NCBI GenBank assembly: GCA_017617575.1
Contig: JAFZVY010000004.1
Location: forward strand, 1-44,059
Direction of reading: 5' to 3'
DNA length: 44,059 bases
Source: Bacteroidaceae bacterium
GTDB taxonomy: Bacteria; Bacteroidota; Bacteroidia; Bacteroidales; Bacteroidaceae
In this document: positions 42,259 through 44,059 of the stretch, in pieces
Layout: each line of letters starts with the position of its first letter
How positions within the stretch are numbered: position 1 is the first letter of the stretch
The notes under the pieces: generated by a model
The model's database searches: none
Told to the model about the DNA's origin: nothing
The model's input: the letters and a program-made list of their open reading frames with translations, nothing else
Translations under genes and position numbers: made by a program

Positions 42259-43539
42259 CTGTGTCAACTGCTGGCTTTCGTCATTGAAGAGTACGAACAA
42301 GCGGTCGTTGAGACGTACACGCTCGTTGACCTTGATGCTGATGAAATCGCCCTTCTTGGCTGACTCCACAGGCTTCTCGTCAAGACGAAGCTCTCCTACT
42401 GGCTGAATGAGAGCACCAGTAGTAGGACCTGTCACAAGCATCTTGTCCGTAGCCTTGATGTCGCAGTTCTCCACGAGGAACTCAGCAACACCAATCTTGG
42501 CAAAATACTTGGTACACTTTCCACAGTAAATCTTCTTCTCTGTAGCCTTTGAACCATAGACGTCACACCACTCGCCAAGCTTCTGTCCCTGATAGTAACC
42601 ATCCCAGAAACCACGATTGAATACCGTTGCAAGCGACTTGTCCCAGTTGTCCTTAGCCTCATCAGTAAACTGCTTTGGCTCCTCTGGGTGGTCGTTGTCG
42701 TGAAGCACGGCATTTATAGCCTGGTCGTAAGCCTCAACCACAGTCTTGACATACTCAGGACCACGTGCACGTCCCTCAATCTTGAGCACACGCACACCAG
42801 AGTTCATCATGATGTCAATGAAGCGGAGTGTCTTGAGGTCCTTTGGCGACATGATATATTTATTCTCAATGGCAAGCTCAGTGCCTGTCTCTATATCCTT
42901 CACCTCGTAAGCCCTACGGCATATCTGCACGCACTCACCCCTGTTGGCTGAGCGTCCTGCATTCTGAAGGCTGAGATAGCACTTGCCAGAGATAGCCATG
43001 CACAAAGCACCATGACAGAACATCTCGATGCGCACAAGCTCTCCCTTAGGACCACGAACATCCTGAGCCACAATCTGCTCGTATATGTCGCGCACCTGCC
43101 ACATGTTAAGCTCACGTGCAAGCACAACAACATCAGCAAACTGAGCATAGAACTTGAGAGCCTCTATGTTTGAGATATTGAGCTGGGTACTGAGGTGTAC
43201 CTCTTGATCAACCTTACGGCAGTAAGTCATAACAGCCACATCGCTTGCTATGACGGCACTGATGCGAGCCTCCTTGGCTGCATCGATAATCTCGTGCATA
43301 GTGTCTATGTCTTCGCCGTAGATGATAGTATTGACGGTGAGGTAAGACTTGACGCCATGCTCGTGACATATCTGTGCAATCTCCTTTAGGTCATCTATAG
43401 TAAACGCATTCGCACTATGCGAACGCATATTTAACTTACCGATGCCAAAATAGATGGAGTTGGCACCAGCATGAATAGCAGCAGCAAGACTCTCACGCGA
43501 GCCGACTGGTGCCATGATTTCGAAATCTTCTCTTTTCAT
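42253..43539 (-). CDS. U32-family peptidase-like protein (tRNA/rRNA hydroxylation group)
   Basis: A 428-residue U32 protein. ATG 43539 (MKREDFEIMAPVGSRESLAA) is the family start; the open frame upstream to 43587 is not needed. The conserved cysteine block appears as FCHGALCMAISGKCYLS followed by AGRSANRGECVQICR, which binds an iron-sulfur cluster in this family. The N-terminal half is a TIM-like barrel (AAAIHAGANSIYFGIGKLNM). Homologues TrhP (YegQ) and RlhA (YdcP) hydroxylate tRNA U34 or 23S rRNA C2501; the length and the C-terminal beta domain favour the TrhP side, but I cannot separate them firmly. A consensus promoter lies just upstream. Confidence 0.88.
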   Translation of the reverse strand: MKREDFEIMAPVGSRESLAAAIHAGANSIYFGIGKLNMRSHSANAFTIDDLKEIAQICHEHGVKSYLTVNTIIYGEDIDTMHEIIDAAKEARISAVIASDVAVMTYCRKVDQEVHLSTQLNISNIEALKFYAQFADVVVLARELNMWQVRDIYEQIVAQDVRGPKGELVRIEMFCHGALCMAISGKCYLSLQNAGRSANRGECVQICRRAYEVKDIETGTELAIENKYIMSPKDLKTLRFIDIMMNSGVRVLKIEGRARGPEYVKTVVEAYDQAINAVLHDNDHPEEPKQFTDEAKDNWDKSLATVFNRGFWDGYYQGQKLGEWCDVYGSKATEKKIYCGKCTKYFAKIGVAEFLVENCDIKATDKMLVTGPTTGALIQPVGELRLDEKPVESAKKGDFISIKVNERVRLNDRLFVLFNDESQQLTQK

Positions 43540-43556
43540 AAATTGCAATTTGGGGA

Positions 43557-43588
43557 CAAAGTTACGATTAAGCGAGCGAAATGCCAAA
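43557..43588 (-). promoter_or_regulatory. Promoter of the U32 gene
   Basis: On the minus strand TAACTTTG (43557-43564) and TTTG (43585-43588) are spaced by 20 bp, matching both Bacteroidetes elements. The start site would be near 43550, giving a very short leader before ATG 43539. Confidence 0.7.
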
Positions 43589-43816
43589 TTTATTGCTCAC
43601 TTTTAAGTGTACATAAACTTCTCTACTTTTTAGAAAACGAAAATTTAGAAAATTAAAGAAAATATTTGCCCAATACAAGTAACACTCTCAAAATCTTAAT
43701 TCCAAATTTTTCGTATTATAAGATATATAAAATTATCAATCAGCCCCATACACAATTTGAATATATATAACAAAGATTGTATTCTCAACGAGCCATTGAT
43801 TTCTTCATATTATGAA
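43589..43816. other. AT-rich spacer at the right end
   Basis: About 230 bp of AT-rich sequence between the U32 promoter and the partial ASCH gene. I find no gene, array or clear terminator. Confidence 0.6.
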
Positions 43817-44059
43817 CTATTCTACAATATAGCAAAATGACTGAGGTGCCTGACGAACATTGAAATCTGATAATGACTTTGTATTTTCATATTTTTTCAG
43901 ATGTCCAATTTGGATAGCATTGGCGACCTTACGAGTATGAAAATAAGAATTATAAAAATCCCTTGATATTCCTGAATACTTTTGGGTTTTCTTCCATATT
44001 TCATCTACATCATCTGATAAAATTCCATCAATTTCAAATTCTCCGACAACACGCTTAAC
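43817..44059 (-). CDS. ASCH/PUA-like domain protein, C-terminal fragment
   Basis: An open frame enters from the right edge and ends at TAG (43817-43819), giving 80 readable residues. The start lies outside the window. The sequence VVGEFEIDGILSDDVDEIW, then YSGISRDFYNSYFHTRKVAN and the ending LSDFNVRQAPQSFCYIVE, fits the ASCH-type PUA-like family (COG4933-like predicted regulators). In those proteins the pattern VxGEF, W..T....GIS..F..YF and QAPQSF recurs. Such proteins are thought to bind RNA or modified bases, but no function is established. I judged it from residue pattern only. Confidence 0.7.
   Translation of the reverse strand, partial: VKRVVGEFEIDGILSDDVDEIWKKTQKYSGISRDFYNSYFHTRKVANAIQIGHLKKYENTKSLSDFNVRQAPQSFCYIVE

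Overview
This 44 kb window looks like chromosomal DNA of a Bacteroidales bacterium, most likely Prevotellaceae (Prevotella or a relative). The pointers are a SusC/RagA-type TonB transporter, promoters of the Bacteroidetes type (TAnnTTTG with a TTG/TTTG element about 19-20 bp upstream), poor Shine-Dalgarno sites, the surface or periplasmic peptidases Dpp7 and PtpA/DPP-IV, a CotH protein with a Prevotella-style C-terminal tail, and moderate GC. It is mostly housekeeping. I see no prophage, transposase, CRISPR array, tRNA or rRNA.

Layout. 1-3275 (-): a susC homologue that runs off the left edge only a few residues before its end. 4183-6120 (-): argB, an ECF sigma factor and a one-TM putative anti-sigma protein. 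6274-14326 (-): a tight operon-like run miaB, ftsX, then (after about 340 bp) a DUF3098 protein, uppP, truB, queA, folK and a PtpA/DPP-IV-like peptidase, mostly joined by 1-8 base overlaps. 14572-16013 (+): a polytopic membrane protein of unknown function and a DedA/VTT protein. 16014-17001: a gene-free, highly structured 1 kb. 17002-26536 (+): a TPR protein with an outer-membrane barrel, greA, a HIT hydrolase, a YgjP-like metallopeptidase, a hotdog thioesterase, a CotH-family protein and a lipoprotein. 26977-43539 (-): dpp7, a polysaccharide flippase, speA, aroK, topA, an SGNH hydrolase, ruvB, a NupG-like transporter, a large macroglobulin-like surface protein and a U32 protein. 43817-44059 (-): the C-terminal end of an ASCH/PUA-like protein.

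Gene roles. Several products act on tRNA or on transcription and DNA upkeep (MiaB, QueA, TruB, U32, GreA, TopA, RuvB). Others serve the envelope (FtsX, UppP, flippase, DedA, barrel, SusC). ArgB and SpeA make and consume arginine. Dpp7 and the PtpA-like enzyme release di- and tripeptides, a peptide-feeding trait. Start codons other than ATG appear for the sigma factor (TTG), aroK (TTG) and the membrane gene at 14572 (GTG).

The most unusual content lies between genes. At least ten intergenic regions carry short degenerate words repeated in strict phase: 7, 8, 9, 10 or 11 bp depending on the locus. In several the word then continues in inverted orientation with the same period, so the locus could fold into a long hairpin able to pair in several registers. 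They sit right after stop codons or in leaders just before starts. The words differ between loci but the design recurs, and two loci 15 kb apart share the same 8-bp word. I report this as the main candidate for an undescribed system. Its function is unknown, and it may be a by-product of replication rather than an adaptation. A second family, a GC-rich hairpin around CCC-TATA-GGG, overlaps or touches the stop codons of several genes.
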